Notes: generated by a model from the sequence alone, not told the origin. A stretch of DNA of 64,000 nucleotides from JAPWJZ01 sp966211335 (GCA_966211335.1 CBIHNF010000001.1:1240001-1304000), one strand, 5' to 3'. Numbered from the stretch's first letter, positions 44,938 to 54,417 are shown. Numbers and translations: made by a program.

Positions 44938-45998
44938 GCCAGCGTTTCCGCAACCAGGTTCTGGAAGTAGGCGAGGCCGTTCTCGTGGCGCGGGGAAAGT
45001 TCGCCGGTGCGGTAAACGCCGGCGGCAAGGTTGCGCTGCACGATCTCGCAGATGTCGATATCTTCCTGTGTCACAAGGAAGCTGAGATCGATGGCTTTCT
45101 GGTTTTCAACCGCCGCCGCATCGGAAATATCGCGGAACAGGTAACAGTAGCGCAGTTCCGATGTATCAGGGCCCGTCGGCATGACAATTTCAAGGTTCAT
45201 GCCGTTTTTGTAAATGTTCAGGGCGACGTTCGGCCACAGCCAGACCCAGACACCATTGTTGACGGCGTCTTTCGCCCGGTCGGCCTTGAGGCCGGTTTCG
45301 TGGCGTGCGATGCGCTTGCCGGGAATGACCTTGTAGGTCGCGAAGTCCACATCCTTGTTCAACTCCGGGTGAATGGCGGGAATGTGGTAGCCCTCCATGT
45401 AATTCTCGATGTAGGTCTTCCAGTTGCACTTCATCGGGTGGACAGCCATGCTGAAAAACTTGTAGTCCGCAAGGCCAAGGCCGGTCAGTGCGGCCGGCAG
45501 GTCGCCAAGGCTTGTCTCGAAATCCGGCGCCTTGTCGGCCATGCAAATGAAGACAAGCCCGTCGCGGCTTTGCACATGCACGGGAAATAATGATGTGCGC
45601 TGGCACAAATCAGCCTCATCCCCGCCGAAGCCGGGCGTCTTGCAGAGGTGACCATCCGTATCATAAACCCAGCCATGGTACATGCAGCGCAGCACTGCGG
45701 TTGTGCCGTGGCCTTCCTTCAGCACCATGGAGGCACGGTGGCGGCAGACGTTGTGGAAGGATTTCAGTGCGCCGTCCTTGCCGCGTATGACAAATACCGG
45801 CCGCCCCGCAACGGTATAGGCGACATAGCTGCCCGGTGTTTTCAACAACGCTTCGTGGCAGAACAGCATCCAGTCCTTAAAGAAAAGTTTCTGCTGTTCA
45901 GCCGCATAAATCGAGGGGTCATGATAGTAGCTGGCGGGAAGAGTGACGGCATTTGCCATGGAAACGGGGGCGAGGGGCATGGCGGAGGTTTTGCTCAT
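44934..45998 (-). CDS. Rieske non-haem iron oxygenase, alpha subunit (choline/betaine monooxygenase-like)
   Basis: A 354-residue oxygenase. The Rieske [2Fe-2S] ligands are in CRHRAS and CMYHGW (about residues 85-107). The mononuclear iron site is in NWKTYIENYMEGYHIPAIHPE (His, His) with a later Asp (DIDICE). The motif NYMEGYH and C-terminal VQRNLAAGVYRTGELSPRHENG resemble the glycine-betaine, choline and carnitine monooxygenase group more than benzoate or biphenyl dioxygenases. No ferredoxin-reductase gene is adjacent. The start at 45998 has AGAAGGA upstream; the frame opens to 46184 without support. It overlaps the lipase-like gene by four bases. The substrate is not determined. Confidence 0.88.
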   Translation of the reverse strand: MSKTSAMPLAPVSMANAVTLPASYYHDPSIYAAEQQKLFFKDWMLFCHEALLKTPGSYVAYTVAGRPVFVIRGKDGALKSFHNVCRHRASMVLKEGHGTTAVLRCMYHGWVYDTDGHLCKTPGFGGDEADLCQRTSLFPVHVQSRDGLVFICMADKAPDFETSLGDLPAALTGLGLADYKFFSMAVHPMKCNWKTYIENYMEGYHIPAIHPELNKDVDFATYKVIPGKRIARHETGLKADRAKDAVNNGVWVWLWPNVALNIYKNGMNLEIVMPTGPDTSELRYCYLFRDISDAAAVENQKAIDLSFLVTQEDIDICEIVQRNLAAGVYRTGELSPRHENGLAYFQNLVAETLA

Positions 45999-46223
45999 CG
46001 GTTGGCATCCTTCTCGAAGCATCGCGAATTTTATGTTCCCGCAGTCTAGTGACAAACGTGTTCGGGTCAACAGTCCCCCGCTTTGGAAAGCAGATACTTG
46101 CCAAAGGCTATTATTTTCTTTCCAAAGGGGTGATTTTTGGAAAATGGGTGCCATTTTAACCTTTTGGGTATTACGCTGGGTCATTCGGCGTTATAATTAA
46201 GAACACTGCAGGTATAGGGTTCC

Positions 46224-47258
46224 ATGACAGACACTTCAAAGACACCGGCAATATCCAGCAAAAAAGAAAAATCCTACGCCATCACCGTGAGGGCGCTGGA
46301 AAAAATCGACCAGGTCGGCCTGCCTTCCAGTCCGCAGTTCTATGAGCTGTGGTATCGCTATTTCGATGGCGACCCCGAAATCGTCCGCGCCATCAACACC
46401 CACCAGGGCCCGCTGGATGAAGCGGCCTGCCAGAAAATTTACGCACGCTTTGTCGCCGCCGGCCAGAATGATGGCGCGGTGCGCAAAGTCAGCGACCAGG
46501 TGCAGACCTCTATCGTCGAGCTGGTCGGCATGCTGAAAAGCGCGACCTCCGCAACGCAGCAATATAACGACTCCCTCGGCGGCGTTTCCGAAAGCCTTGA
46601 AAAGGCGGGCAGCATCGAGGATCTCGGCAGCGTGATTTCCGACATCGTGCAGGAAACCCGCAAGATGCTCACGAAGAACCACGAGCTGGAAGAGCACCTT
46701 GCAAGCTCCGCGACCAAAGTGACAGAGCTCAAGCAGTATCTCGAGACGGTCAAGAAGGAAGCCAGCACCGACAGCCTTACCGGCATCGCCAACCGCAAGG
46801 CTTTTGACAAGAGGCTGATGGATTCCATCGAAGAAAGCATCACGGGCAAACAGCCGATGGTGCTCATGATGATCGATATCGACTTCTTCAAAAAGTTTAA
46901 CGACACCTACGGCCATCCGGCGGGCGACCAGATACTGCGCCTTGTCGCGCGGACGCTGCTCAGCAACGTTAAAGGCCAGGATATGGCCGCGCGTTACGGC
47001 GGGGAAGAATTCGCGATTATCCTTCCGGCAACACCGTTGTCGGCGGGTCTGCGTGTAGCTGAAGTGCTGCGCAAGGCTGTCGAGAGCAAGGAAGTCACCA
47101 ATAAGGTCAGCAACGAGCGTCTCGGCAGCATTTCGATTTCCGTCGGCGTTGCCGAATATGTTGTCGGAGAAAGCTCTGAAGACCTGATTACACGCGCGGA
47201 TACCGCGCTGTATGAAGCCAAGCGCACGGGGCGCAACAAAGTCTGCAAAGCAGGATGA
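46224..47258 (+). CDS. Diguanylate cyclase (GGDEF protein)
   Basis: It makes c-di-GMP from GTP. The 344-residue soluble protein has an N-terminal helical region of unknown fold (residues 20-90), a coiled-coil stretch (about 100-180), and a GGDEF domain from 180. This includes DSLTGIANRKAFD, MIDIDFFKKFNDTYGH, and the active-site GGEEF near residue 259. The inhibitory I-site reads KGQD in place of RxxD five residues before, so product inhibition may be weak or absent. The next gene overlaps or abuts its stop, suggesting an operon. The sensor part has no recognisable PAS, GAF or CHASE domain. Confidence 0.92.
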   Translation: MTDTSKTPAISSKKEKSYAITVRALEKIDQVGLPSSPQFYELWYRYFDGDPEIVRAINTHQGPLDEAACQKIYARFVAAGQNDGAVRKVSDQVQTSIVELVGMLKSATSATQQYNDSLGGVSESLEKAGSIEDLGSVISDIVQETRKMLTKNHELEEHLASSATKVTELKQYLETVKKEASTDSLTGIANRKAFDKRLMDSIEESITGKQPMVLMMIDIDFFKKFNDTYGHPAGDQILRLVARTLLSNVKGQDMAARYGGEEFAIILPATPLSAGLRVAEVLRKAVESKEVTNKVSNERLGSISISVGVAEYVVGESSEDLITRADTALYEAKRTGRNKVCKAG

Positions 47259-47263
47259 AACAC

Positions 47264-47899
47264 ATGAACCGCTACAAGCTGTCTCTTCTCGCTCTTGCGT
47301 TGTGCCTGATGCTGCTGCCGCATACGGCGCGCGCCGCTGTGCAGACGCTGGATTTTTCTGTGATGCGCAAGGGCGGGGAAATCGGCACGCATAGCCTGCA
47401 GATCAACCGCAATGGCGATAAAACCCTTGTCACCATCAAGACCCGCGTGACGGTGAAATTCCTCTTCGCAACGGTATATTCCTTTACGTTCGACGGCACG
47501 GAGAGCTGGGAAAAAGGCAAGCTGGTCGCCTTGAGCAATACCAGCAACGACAATGGCGAAAAACATAACGTGTCCGTCAAAAAAGTGGATGGCAAACTCA
47601 TGCTGACCACGGATGGCAAAACCTCCGAACTGCCGGATGATATCCTGCCCTCGAGCTGGTGGAACAAGTCGCTGGTTAGGGAAAGCGAATTGCTTGACAT
47701 CATCAAGGGTCGCGTTGCCAAGGTGACGATCAAGAAGGGTGCCAGCGAAGATCTAGACGTTCTCGGCAAGGCGATGTCGACCGATATGTACCTTGTTTAC
47801 GGCGACCTAACCCGCGAGGTCTGGTATGCAAAAGATGGCACGATGGTAAAGCAGTCTTTCTATAAAAAAGGCGAGCAGATCGAATATATCCGGAAATGA
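47264..47899 (+). CDS. Exported DUF6134-like protein
   Basis: A protein of about 211 residues with a signal peptide (ending ARAAV, near residue 25) and a beta-rich mature domain: FSVMRKGGEIGTHSLQINRNGD, the central FDGTESWEKGKLVALSNTSNDNG, and a final DLTREVWYAKDGTMVKQSF. These features match DUF6134/DUF3108-type periplasmic proteins of unknown function. The start is uncertain: ATG 47264 has AGG at good spacing, while ATG 47255 overlaps the GGDEF stop (ATGA) and would be coupled; the difference is three residues. Lipid or outer-membrane association is a guess. Confidence 0.8.
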   Translation: MNRYKLSLLALALCLMLLPHTARAAVQTLDFSVMRKGGEIGTHSLQINRNGDKTLVTIKTRVTVKFLFATVYSFTFDGTESWEKGKLVALSNTSNDNGEKHNVSVKKVDGKLMLTTDGKTSELPDDILPSSWWNKSLVRESELLDIIKGRVAKVTIKKGASEDLDVLGKAMSTDMYLVYGDLTREVWYAKDGTMVKQSFYKKGEQIEYIRK

Positions 47900-48050
47900 T
47901 GCTGCGTCGCAGCACAACAAGATAGCACCACTCGCCCGAATTTATCCTGAACACCTGTGCGTATAGCGAAAACACCCTTAACAGCAGGTAAGGTTGCGCT
48001 ACAATGACGTCAGAACTTCCACGCAAGGTTTTGTCAGGAGATTACGGTTC

Positions 48051-49325
48051 ATGCAACTTTCCAAGAAACTAGGCTTCGTCGTTATCGCAGCATTGTTGGG
48101 CACATCCACGGCTGCGCAGGCCGGCGGCTTCTACATTCAGGAACAAAGCGTTTCAGGGCAGGGCTCCGCCTTTGCCGGCGCGCAGGCCGAGGCGCGCGAT
48201 GCCTCCGTTCTCTTCAACAACCCCGCGCTGATGACCGAGCTGAAAGGCGCGCAGATCACCATCGGCACCAGTGTGCTGATCCCAAGCTCAAAGTTTCAGA
48301 ATAACGGATCCACCACGACGTTTCCGGCAACTGTGCCGCTGACCGGCGGCGACGATTCAAACCCCTTCAACGCAACACCGGTGCCGAATATTTATGCCGT
48401 GACGCCGCTGGCCGATGACCGCTACTGGCTTGGCATTTCTGTGACGGCCCCGTTTGGTCTTGCCAACGACTACGGCACGACCTGGGTCGGCCGCTATGAC
48501 TCGACGAAGACACGCCTGCAGACGATTGACATCTCGCCGCAGCTGGCCGTGAAAGTGAACAACAAGCTGTCCATCTCCGGCGGCCCTGATTTCCAACGCG
48601 CCAGTGGCACGCTGGAAGCCGCCATTCCGACGGGCATCCCGGGTTCGCCGGCGACGGATGCGCACTCGCGCCTCACGGGCTCCAGCTGGACGGTCGGCTT
48701 CAACGCAGGCCTGCTTTACAAGTTCAATGATGCGACACAAGCCGGCGTGCATTACCGCTCCGGCATGACGCAGAGCCTCGATGGCGCGCTCGCCATCACC
48801 GGCCTGCCGGTGCCCTCGCCGGTTCATGCCACGGCCGACCTCAAGCTGCCGGATATCGTCGAGCTCGGCGTATCACACAAGCTGGACAGCCAGTGGACGC
48901 TGCTCGGCAGCGCCAACTGGTACAACTGGAGCAAATTCCAGGGCCTCACCGTTGTCGCCCCGCCGTTCCCGGCGAACACGACGCAGTTCCACTATAAAGA
49001 TAGCTTCTCGCTTGCGGCCGGTGCTTCCTACCAGTATTCGGACGCTTGGACTTTCCGCGGCGGCCTGCAGTTCGACAAGACGCCGACGCAGACGAACTTC
49101 CGCTCCTCCCGCGCGCCGGACAGCAATCGTTTCTGGGTGTCGCTTGGCACCAGCTATAACATCAACCCGCACTTCAGCATCGATGGCGCGGCAACACACA
49201 TCTTCATGCCTGACAGCGATGTCAATGTGACGGATACCGCCGCAACCGGCATCGTGACCAACCTTAAGGGCACGACCAAGAACAGCGTCGACATCCTGTC
49301 GCTCGCCGGCACCTATCACTTCTAA
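48051..49325 (+). CDS. FadL/OmpP1/TodX-family outer-membrane porin
   Basis: A 424-residue outer-membrane transporter for long-chain fatty acids or other hydrophobic compounds. The signal peptide (about residues 1-23, ending AQA) is followed by GGFYIQEQSVSGQGSAFAGAQAEARDAS and the FNNPALM motif, the N-terminal plug signature of the family. The remainder has alternating aromatic strands of a 14-stranded barrel, ending in a terminal Phe (AGTYHF). The start at 48051 has CAGGAGA upstream. It has its own upstream region and a terminator, so it is monocistronic. Confidence 0.93.
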   Translation: MQLSKKLGFVVIAALLGTSTAAQAGGFYIQEQSVSGQGSAFAGAQAEARDASVLFNNPALMTELKGAQITIGTSVLIPSSKFQNNGSTTTFPATVPLTGGDDSNPFNATPVPNIYAVTPLADDRYWLGISVTAPFGLANDYGTTWVGRYDSTKTRLQTIDISPQLAVKVNNKLSISGGPDFQRASGTLEAAIPTGIPGSPATDAHSRLTGSSWTVGFNAGLLYKFNDATQAGVHYRSGMTQSLDGALAITGLPVPSPVHATADLKLPDIVELGVSHKLDSQWTLLGSANWYNWSKFQGLTVVAPPFPANTTQFHYKDSFSLAAGASYQYSDAWTFRGGLQFDKTPTQTNFRSSRAPDSNRFWVSLGTSYNINPHFSIDGAATHIFMPDSDVNVTDTAATGIVTNLKGTTKNSVDILSLAGTYHF

Positions 49326-49340
49326 GCATTTGATTTGAAG

Positions 49341-49374
49341 AAACCGGCGCCTTTTTAAAGGGCGCCGGTTTTTT
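49341..49374. terminator. Bidirectional terminator between the FadL-type and MFS genes
   Basis: AAACCGGCGCC (49341-49351) pairs with GGCGCCGGTTT, followed by T residues; the A-rich left flank gives a T-tract on the minus strand. The MFS stop codon touches its right edge. Confidence 0.88.
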
Positions 49375-50587
49375 ATGCCGCGGTTGCCGCCGCCGGCTTT
49401 TTCCGGCAGGCGCAGAGCAAGGCGAGGCCGAGGGCGCAAATGAGCCCGCCCGCGATGAAGGGGCTGCCCGGGAAGTCAATAACGGCATGCGGCCCTGTGA
49501 AAAGGGAAAAGAGGGCGGTGTAAAAAATCGGCCCGATGATCTCGGTAAGGGAGCTGATGGAAACAAGCCCGCCCTGCAGTTCGCCCTGTTCAGACTCGCT
49601 GGCTTCCTTCGAGATCAGCGATTGAAGGGCGGAGCCGGTAACGAAAGATGTCGCGCTAACGACGCTGAACAGATAAATCATCCAGCTTTGTGTGGCGAGG
49701 CCAAACAGGCAAAAGCTTATGCTGGCGATGGTGATGCCGAAAACGACAGCCCCGCGCTCCCCCAGTTTTGAAACGATACGGCCTGTCATGACGCCCTGCA
49801 TAAAAATCATCAGGACGCCAAAGAAGGCGAGGGAGAGGCCGACATCGAAAACGCTCCAGTGGAATTTATACTGGGTGTAAAGCGTCCAGATGCTGGGGTA
49901 GACCTGTCCTGCGAGAAAATAGAGGCCGTAGACGGATATCAGCAGCGGCGAGAGGCGGAAGGACTTCACCATGGATTTGAGCGGGTGGAAATCGCGAAGG
50001 TTAATCGCCCGCCGTTTTTCGGGCGGCAGGGATTCCGGCATGATAAAAATGCCGAACAGGAAGTTGATGACACAGAACAGCGCCGCTGCAAGGAAGGGGG
50101 CTGTCGGGCCGAAGTGCGCGCCGAGGAGGCCGCCGACAGCGGGGGCGATAATAAAGCCAAGGCCGAAGGCTGCACCAAGCTTGCCGTAATAGGCCGCGCG
50201 CTGGACTTCGGTTGAAATATCGCTGATATAGGAGTTGGCGACAGCGATGTTGGCGCCGGTAAGCCCCGAGATGATGCGGCCCACGAAAAGCAGCAGCAGC
50301 GACGGCGCGTAAGCCATGAACAGGTAATCCACCGCCGAAAAAGCGAGGGAAACCAGCAGCACGGGCCGGCGCCCGTATTTGTCCGACAGCGCGCCCAGTA
50401 CGGGGGAGGCAATAAACTGGCAGGCGGCATAGGCCGCGATGAAAAACCCGTAGTAAAGGTTGACGGCCGCAGGGCTCGCCTCGAACCGCCTCACGACATC
50501 CGGCAGGTTGGGAATGATAAAGCCAAGCCCGAACGAATCAAGGCAGGCGGTCAGGAGGATAAAATGGAGCGTGGGTTTCAGTTTCAT
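49373..50587 (-). CDS. MFS transporter, TetA/TCR type
   Basis: A 404-residue, 12-helix major facilitator. Motif A lies in the loop between helices 2 and 3 (GALSDKYGRRPVLL), and a motif of the drug-proton antiporter group follows in ISGLTGANIAVANSYISD. The TCR/Tet-like DSFGLGFIIPNLP in helix 1 resembles class TetA exporters. The start at 50587 has no strong ribosome site; the frame opens to 50629. It follows the histidine kinase by 44 bases on the same strand, so it may be part of the regulated operon. Substrate unknown; resistance should not be assumed. Confidence 0.9.
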   Translation of the reverse strand: MKLKPTLHFILLTACLDSFGLGFIIPNLPDVVRRFEASPAAVNLYYGFFIAAYAACQFIASPVLGALSDKYGRRPVLLVSLAFSAVDYLFMAYAPSLLLLFVGRIISGLTGANIAVANSYISDISTEVQRAAYYGKLGAAFGLGFIIAPAVGGLLGAHFGPTAPFLAAALFCVINFLFGIFIMPESLPPEKRRAINLRDFHPLKSMVKSFRLSPLLISVYGLYFLAGQVYPSIWTLYTQYKFHWSVFDVGLSLAFFGVLMIFMQGVMTGRIVSKLGERGAVVFGITIASISFCLFGLATQSWMIYLFSVVSATSFVTGSALQSLISKEASESEQGELQGGLVSISSLTEIIGPIFYTALFSLFTGPHAVIDFPGSPFIAGGLICALGLALLCACRKKPAAATAA

Positions 50588-50631
50588 GCGGCGATAATGC
50601 CCCTGCAAAGGCGCGGGGCGCAAGACCAAAA

Positions 50632-52191
50632 TCAGGCAGGCTTCAGCGTTATCCTGAAATGCGCGCCTTTTTCCGACCGGATATGCTCGATTTCCCCGCC
50701 GTGCGCGCGCAGCAGCGACCGGGTAATGACAAGGCCAAGCCCCGTGCCGCCTGTTTCGCGCCTTGTGGTGAAGAAGGGGGTGAAAAGCTTCGCCGCATTA
50801 TTTTCAGAGATGCCAGGCCCATTGTCGCTGATATCAATCGTAATCGCGCTGCCTTGGGTGGCTGTAACCGCAATTTTATTTGCGCCCTGTTGCAGGCTGT
50901 TATCGACAAGGTTGAGCATTGCGGTTTCAAGGATGTCACCGCCAATCGCTGCGGGTAGAACTTCTGCCGGCAAAGAGAGTGTAATGTTCTGCGGGTATTT
51001 TTTTATCAACGCCACAAGCAGCGCTGCCGCATCGCAGTGCTCCGTACCGGGCTGCATAACGTCCGCACGCGCCAATTCGAGCAGCCGCGACACGAGTTTT
51101 TTCAAACGGTCGGTATCTTTCGAAATATTTTCGAGGAAACGCGCGCGCTGGTCGCGGCTCATGTCCTCCGGGTGGTCGTTCAGCAGTTCGATTGCGCCTT
51201 GAATGGCGGTCAGCGGCGTCTTGAATTCATGTGCCAGATGCATGGCAAAGCTGCGGATATATTCAGACCGCGCGTCGATCGTCAGCGACATTTTTTCAAA
51301 GCTGTCGACGAGGGACGCCAGTTCCTCGATGGGCGGGGAGGGAAGTTTCTGCCTGTCGCGGTCACCGGCCGCCAGCTGCAGGGCAGCGCGTTTCAGGTCA
51401 CGCAAGGGGCGGCCGATGGTCGCGCTTAAAATCCACGCAATCAGGCCGGTCATGAAAAGAATGAACAGGCCGGCGAGAAAGACGCTTTCGCGCTCCTCAT
51501 ACAGCGCCTTCAGGATATTGCGGGGAGAGCGGGAGAGGTAGGCCACGCCAATCACCCTGTCATCCTGCACAATGGGGAGGGCGATAAAAACGCGCACATC
51601 CGTGCCGCGGCTGAGGCTGGCGAGAGGAGGGCGGGGATCATGCGTAACGCGCTGGCGCAAAACACTGGCGTATTCGCCTCGCAGTGCGTGTTGTACTTCG
51701 ATGGCGCCCGCAAGCGACATGCCGATTTCGCTGGTGCCCGCTATGACGACGCCTTGCGGGTTTAAAATCCGCATGCTGGCAAGCGTGCTGAGCTTTGCGT
51801 CCTGCATAACAGGGAGCAGGCGGTTACCGGTGTCAATCTCAAAGGGTTTCGCGGGGGTTAGCGGCTTTTCCGCGTCGCCGCGCGGCGCCAGAATATCCGC
51901 AGTGCGCAAATCCAATAGGGGCGGGAAGGGTTTGAATTTTTCCTCAGCGTCGCGCGGCATCGGGCCGATCAGGTTGCCATAGCCTTTCGGCGGATCCAGC
52001 CGATCTTTATACATGGCGGAAATAAAGACGCCTTGGGCGATCAATTCCGATTCCGTCTGGCGGACGAGTTCGTTTTCGTAGATGCGGAAGAAGTAGCCGC
52101 CGCTGAGCGGCAGCAGCAGGACGAAAAGCAGAATGCCCGCAAAAACGGTGTGTAGGCGGAAGCCCGCCTTCAATTTTTGCACTATTTGCAT
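50632..52191 (-). CDS. Membrane sensor histidine kinase
   Basis: A 519-residue kinase with two membrane segments (about residues 15-35 and 237-258) enclosing a periplasmic sensor domain of about 200 residues. HAMP follows (ATIGRPLRDLKRAALQLAAGD), then HisKA with the phospho-acceptor His321 in HLAHEFKTPLTAI, and an ATPase domain with N box (NLVDNSLQQG), G1 (DNGPGI), F (FTPFFTT) and G2 (GTGLGL). The HEFKTPL and overall layout recall the CreC group, but the signal is unknown. The start overlaps the response-regulator gene by 10 bases, so the two are coupled. Confidence 0.93.
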   Translation of the reverse strand: MQIVQKLKAGFRLHTVFAGILLFVLLLPLSGGYFFRIYENELVRQTESELIAQGVFISAMYKDRLDPPKGYGNLIGPMPRDAEEKFKPFPPLLDLRTADILAPRGDAEKPLTPAKPFEIDTGNRLLPVMQDAKLSTLASMRILNPQGVVIAGTSEIGMSLAGAIEVQHALRGEYASVLRQRVTHDPRPPLASLSRGTDVRVFIALPIVQDDRVIGVAYLSRSPRNILKALYEERESVFLAGLFILFMTGLIAWILSATIGRPLRDLKRAALQLAAGDRDRQKLPSPPIEELASLVDSFEKMSLTIDARSEYIRSFAMHLAHEFKTPLTAIQGAIELLNDHPEDMSRDQRARFLENISKDTDRLKKLVSRLLELARADVMQPGTEHCDAAALLVALIKKYPQNITLSLPAEVLPAAIGGDILETAMLNLVDNSLQQGANKIAVTATQGSAITIDISDNGPGISENNAAKLFTPFFTTRRETGGTGLGLVITRSLLRAHGGEIEHIRSEKGAHFRITLKPA

Positions 52192-52871
52192 GGGCCCAGC
52201 TTGTAGCCGATGCCGTGATTGGTAACGATGACCTCGCCACTCACAAAAGTTGCGAATTTACCGCGAATGCGGCGGATGTGGCTGTCAATCGTGCGGTCAC
52301 TCACCGTGATATTGGCGTCATAGGCATGGTTCATCAGCTCGTCGCGCGTGAAGACTTTTTCGGGGTGGCGGAACAGCGCCAGCAGCAGGGCGAATTCCGT
52401 CGCGGTCAGTGGTACGGTGTTATCGCCGCAACGGGCGGTATAGCTGGCCGTATCCATTGTCAGGCTGCCTTGTGTCAGCTTGTGGCTGGCGTTCGGCACC
52501 TGTCCGCCGGTCTTGCGCTTCAAAATCGCGTTGACGCGGGCGATCAGCTCCCGCGGGCTGAAGGGCTTGGTGACATAGTCGTCGCCGCCCAGCTCAAGCC
52601 CCAAAATTTTGTCGATTTCCTCATCGCGGGAGGAGAGGAATAAAATGGGCGTATCGCTCTTCTTGCGGATCTGGCGGCAAACCTCAAGCCCGTCAAGCTC
52701 CGGCATCGAAATATCGAGGATGATAAGGTCCGGCGCGCTTGCCGTGAAAATCTTCAAGGCTTCCATGCCGTCGCCGGCCTGCAGGGCGCGCATGCCCGCC
52801 TTTTCAAGCGCGAAGACGACAACTTCCCGGATATGGAGGTCGTCGTCGACGACCAGAATCTGCTTTACCAT
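52182..52871 (-). CDS. OmpR-family response regulator
   Basis: A 229-residue regulator: receiver domain (VVDDDLHIREVV, phospho-acceptor Asp53 in LIILDISMPELDG, Lys in VTKPFSPREL) and a C-terminal winged-helix DNA-binding domain from about residue 130 (LTATEFALLLALFRHPEKVFTRDELMNHAY, RTIDSHIRRIRGKF). The start at 52871 has AAGGAAAG upstream; the open frame to 52922 overlaps the intergenic space. It is the cognate partner of the kinase that overlaps its 3' end. Likely targets include its own operon. Confidence 0.94.
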   Translation of the reverse strand: MVKQILVVDDDLHIREVVVFALEKAGMRALQAGDGMEALKIFTASAPDLIILDISMPELDGLEVCRQIRKKSDTPILFLSSRDEEIDKILGLELGGDDYVTKPFSPRELIARVNAILKRKTGGQVPNASHKLTQGSLTMDTASYTARCGDNTVPLTATEFALLLALFRHPEKVFTRDELMNHAYDANITVSDRTIDSHIRRIRGKFATFVSGEVIVTNHGIGYKLGPCK

Positions 52872-52923
52872 GGGGCTTTCCTTCTTGACCCGTAATCTAT
52901 TCAAAATCGCCTGCCGGGTCAAA

Positions 52924-54417
52924 TCAAGGATGCGTCCTCAATTCCGTCTCTTTAAGCCGCCAATAGCGTAAAAGTGTCCATGCTTGCCAGTGGTTGTTAA
53001 AGGTCTTGGCGAGATCTGCGTCGAGTTCGTCAGCCGCAAAACCAGCAGTGGGAAGCGGCGACAACGTCACGGCGGGATTTCGCTGAATTAACCCGCCTGC
53101 ATCATATTTCACATTTTCCTGAAACCAATGCAGGGCCGGAGCGGCTTGCCAGCCAAGGCTTTTTAGATAAGACACATCAAGGCCGGGTCCGTCCCCTGTC
53201 ATCTCCCGGCAGTGGCGCACGTTATAATCCGCGATGAAACCAGAAAAATTCATGAAGCAGCAAGCGTAGACAACCGCCGCGAGGGCAAGCATATTCGCGT
53301 TGATAAGCCAGAGGTTGCTGCGGTTCCACGCCACGCGCACGACCAGCGTCATGAGACCGAAAGCGACCAGACCCATCCAGATGAGGGCCGCCACCCGCAG
53401 CGATGTCAGTGAATAGGCTGCGACGTAATGCAGTGTACGGTCAATCGCGGAAACGACGAGGAAAATATTCTGCGCAATCCAGACGTAAACCAATTGGCGG
53501 GAAAGCCGTGATTGGTACTTGCCGCCGCCGTTACCGAAGGTGATGAGAACATAAACGCCCGCCAGCAGCGCCGTCGCAATCAGCGGATAGGCGCCGGCAT
53601 GCGCGTATTCAGCATAGCTGACGCCTTCCGGCAGCGATTTCTGCTGCCATAGGTACCAGATGTCGGACGCGTTCTGCAGCGCGAAAAGAACGTTGAAGAC
53701 GATAAGCGAGAGGGCGATAGAGTTACGGTTGACGAAAGCCTCGATATTGATATCGGCGCGCTGCCCAAGCTGTTTTGCCATCGGAAACCGCGGCCGCAGA
53801 AGTGCCCAGATGACCGTTCCGCACGACAGCCAGAAGAGCCAGCGCCAGAGGGAAAGAAGTTTCGCCACCCGTGACCAGTCAAATTTTTCTAGCGCCTGCA
53901 TTAATACGGGGTTTGCCTCGGCGAACAGCCAGCAGAATAGAATGCTGAGCATGACGGGAACTGCGACATGGCCGATGCGCCGTGCGCTGCCGCGGTCTTG
54001 CGCCGCATAACGCTTCTTTAAGATTGCATTGATCTTGAATAAATTGTGGTTCCAGATTTTCGCCGTCGCGAGCGAAAATGCGATGACATCTTTCAACCAC
54101 AGCGGTGCCGAGGGAAGACTATGGCGCTTTTCCATGACGATGAGCGTGACGAGCAAAAGACAAAAGCTGATGATATTCAGCGTTCCCGGTTCTAAAACCA
54201 TATCTATGGCAAGCGTCGCGCCCATGAGGGCCGCGGCCCTGCCCGCAAGCGTCTTTACACACTGTGGTTGCGATAGAAGAACGGCAGCCAGCATGGTCAG
54301 GGCAAAAAGACCGCTGCCCCAGCCATCGGGCTCCTCGTAAAAAAGAATATCGGCAAGCGTGATAAGGGACAGCGCCGCCAGCATTTTGGCACGCAGATGA
54401 TAAAATATCCGCGTCAT
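52924..54417 (-). CDS. DUF4173/DUF4153 multi-pass membrane protein
   Basis: A 497-residue protein with about ten hydrophobic segments. The conserved core of DUF4173 is visible: LPEGVSYAEYAHAGAYPLIATALLA near residue 265, the charged helix SRLSRQLVYVWIAQNIFLVVSAIDRT, and WNRSNLWLINANMLAL. The C-terminal 90 residues are soluble and lie outside the membrane. The function is unknown. It precedes the response regulator by 52 bases on the same strand, suggesting a DUF4173-regulator-kinase-MFS operon. Confidence 0.85.
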   Translation of the reverse strand: MTRIFYHLRAKMLAALSLITLADILFYEEPDGWGSGLFALTMLAAVLLSQPQCVKTLAGRAAALMGATLAIDMVLEPGTLNIISFCLLLVTLIVMEKRHSLPSAPLWLKDVIAFSLATAKIWNHNLFKINAILKKRYAAQDRGSARRIGHVAVPVMLSILFCWLFAEANPVLMQALEKFDWSRVAKLLSLWRWLFWLSCGTVIWALLRPRFPMAKQLGQRADINIEAFVNRNSIALSLIVFNVLFALQNASDIWYLWQQKSLPEGVSYAEYAHAGAYPLIATALLAGVYVLITFGNGGGKYQSRLSRQLVYVWIAQNIFLVVSAIDRTLHYVAAYSLTSLRVAALIWMGLVAFGLMTLVVRVAWNRSNLWLINANMLALAAVVYACCFMNFSGFIADYNVRHCREMTGDGPGLDVSYLKSLGWQAAPALHWFQENVKYDAGGLIQRNPAVTLSPLPTAGFAADELDADLAKTFNNHWQAWTLLRYWRLKETELRTHP

